DNA of 5,060 nt, from NCBI GenBank assembly GCA_021799755.1, contig JAJYZU010000042.1, positions 3,700 to 8,759 on the forward strand, written 5' to 3'. The notes beneath the pieces were generated by a model that saw only the letters and a list, made by a program, of their open reading frames with translations, was not told the DNA's origin and did not search any database. The position numbers and the translations under genes are program-made. Shown in pieces: positions 4,597 through 5,060 of the stretch. The stretch comes from Thermoplasmata archaeon. Lineage in GTDB: Archaea; Thermoplasmatota; Thermoplasmata; Thermoplasmatales; Thermoplasmataceae. Numbering within the stretch: the stretch's first letter is position 1; every line of letters begins with the position of its first letter.

Positions 4597-5060
4597 ATGA
4601 TCAGGGCGGTAGCCTTTGTTCCAAATACCCCTACGCTGATTGCCGATCTGGGAGTTCAGCACGAAGAGACGATATCCGCACTGGAATCGTTTGGTAATGA
4701 AATTTCAGGAAAGATAGATGCAGCAGTAATCATGACGCCGCATTTCCGTACATCTGGTTCTTTTGGAATAGTTTCCGCACCAAGATTGAAACAGATATTC
4801 GATTTCTATGGTTTTCCACCAAATTTTTATAAGGTTAGATATGAACCCCCCGGGGATCCGGAGCTCGCAGAACAGATAACAGAACTTGGTACAAGGAATG
4901 GCATAAGGATTGGAGCAGTCGATAACTGGGGTCTAGATCATGGTGCATGGTCGCCGCTTTTCCACATCTTTCGGGATGCTAATGTTCCTATACTACCAGT
5001 ATCAATATGCCCCAGTTTGGGCATAGATGCACACATCTCACTTGGTAAATTGATGCATTC
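4597..5060 (+). CDS. Class III extradiol dioxygenase-like protein, LigB/DODA fold (partial)
   Basis: The frame is open to the right edge, with 154 complete residues visible; a full protein of this family usually has about 250-280. Similarity to the LigB superfamily (4,5-DOPA dioxygenase type) is seen in the N-terminal VAFVPNTPTLI, the AAVIMTPHF strand with His49, YEPPGDPELAEQI (82-94), and the marked LDHGAWSPLFHIFRDANVPILPVSI (113-137), closely like 'LDHGAWvPL…' in YgiD. Such enzymes open catechol-type rings with O2 and a non-haem metal. The first metal-ligand His, expected in the N-terminal 'PHxP/SHGSP' motif, reads Asn10 (codon AAT) here, so activity is uncertain. The C-terminal ligand is outside the window. 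It has its own promoter and no evident link with the mercury genes. Other LigB-fold proteins (MEMO-like) are possible, but the DHGAW block favours the DODA type. Confidence 0.85.
   Translation, partial: MIRAVAFVPNTPTLIADLGVQHEETISALESFGNEISGKIDAAVIMTPHFRTSGSFGIVSAPRLKQIFDFYGFPPNFYKVRYEPPGDPELAEQITELGTRNGIRIGAVDNWGLDHGAWSPLFHIFRDANVPILPVSICPSLGIDAHISLGKLMH

Overview
The window looks archaeal, plausibly a Thermoplasmata-type acidophile. The clearest evidence is a set of genes whose start codon lies about 24 bases downstream of a TATA-like box with no ribosome binding site, which is the leaderless arrangement typical of archaea. Non-ATG starts (TTG, GTG) are common, and the aquaporin resembles archaeal AqpM. 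Taxon assignment is inference. No RNA genes, insertion sequences or CRISPR arrays were seen.

Layout: (1) 3-305, + strand, the C-terminal end of an unrecognised helical protein. (2) 441-1181, +, an AqpM-like aquaporin with a strong Shine-Dalgarno and a TTG start. (3) 1373-1858, +, a DUF1801 protein. (4) 1859-1957, a convergent junction with nested inverted repeats that probably terminates both strands. (5) 4024 down to 1958, - strand, a compact mercury-detoxification operon: a stand-alone HMA metallochaperone resembling the N-terminal domain of mercuric reductase (NmerA), then the mercuric reductase core (MerA), then a DUF302 protein overlapping the end of merA. (6) 4094-4462, +, an HxlR-family regulator divergent from the operon, with a 69-base back-to-back promoter region containing a small dyad. 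(7) 4597 to the window end, +, a LigB-fold extradiol dioxygenase-like protein cut by the edge.

How they may work together: the HMA protein would capture Hg(II) on its CxxC pair and pass it to the C-terminal Cys-Cys of MerA. MerA would then reduce it with NADPH at the buried flavin/disulfide site. The HxlR protein, placed divergently and carrying two cysteines in its N-terminal arm, is the natural candidate for the metal-responsive switch, in place of a MerR protein. The DUF302 protein is translationally coupled to MerA and has no assigned role. No MerT-type mercury transporter is visible.

The most interesting points are the split NmerA/MerA architecture, the HxlR-controlled promoter pair, the DUF302 partner, a MerA active-site loop that looks intermediate between lipoamide dehydrogenase and classical MerA, and a dioxygenase-like protein with Asn at a position where a metal-binding His is expected.
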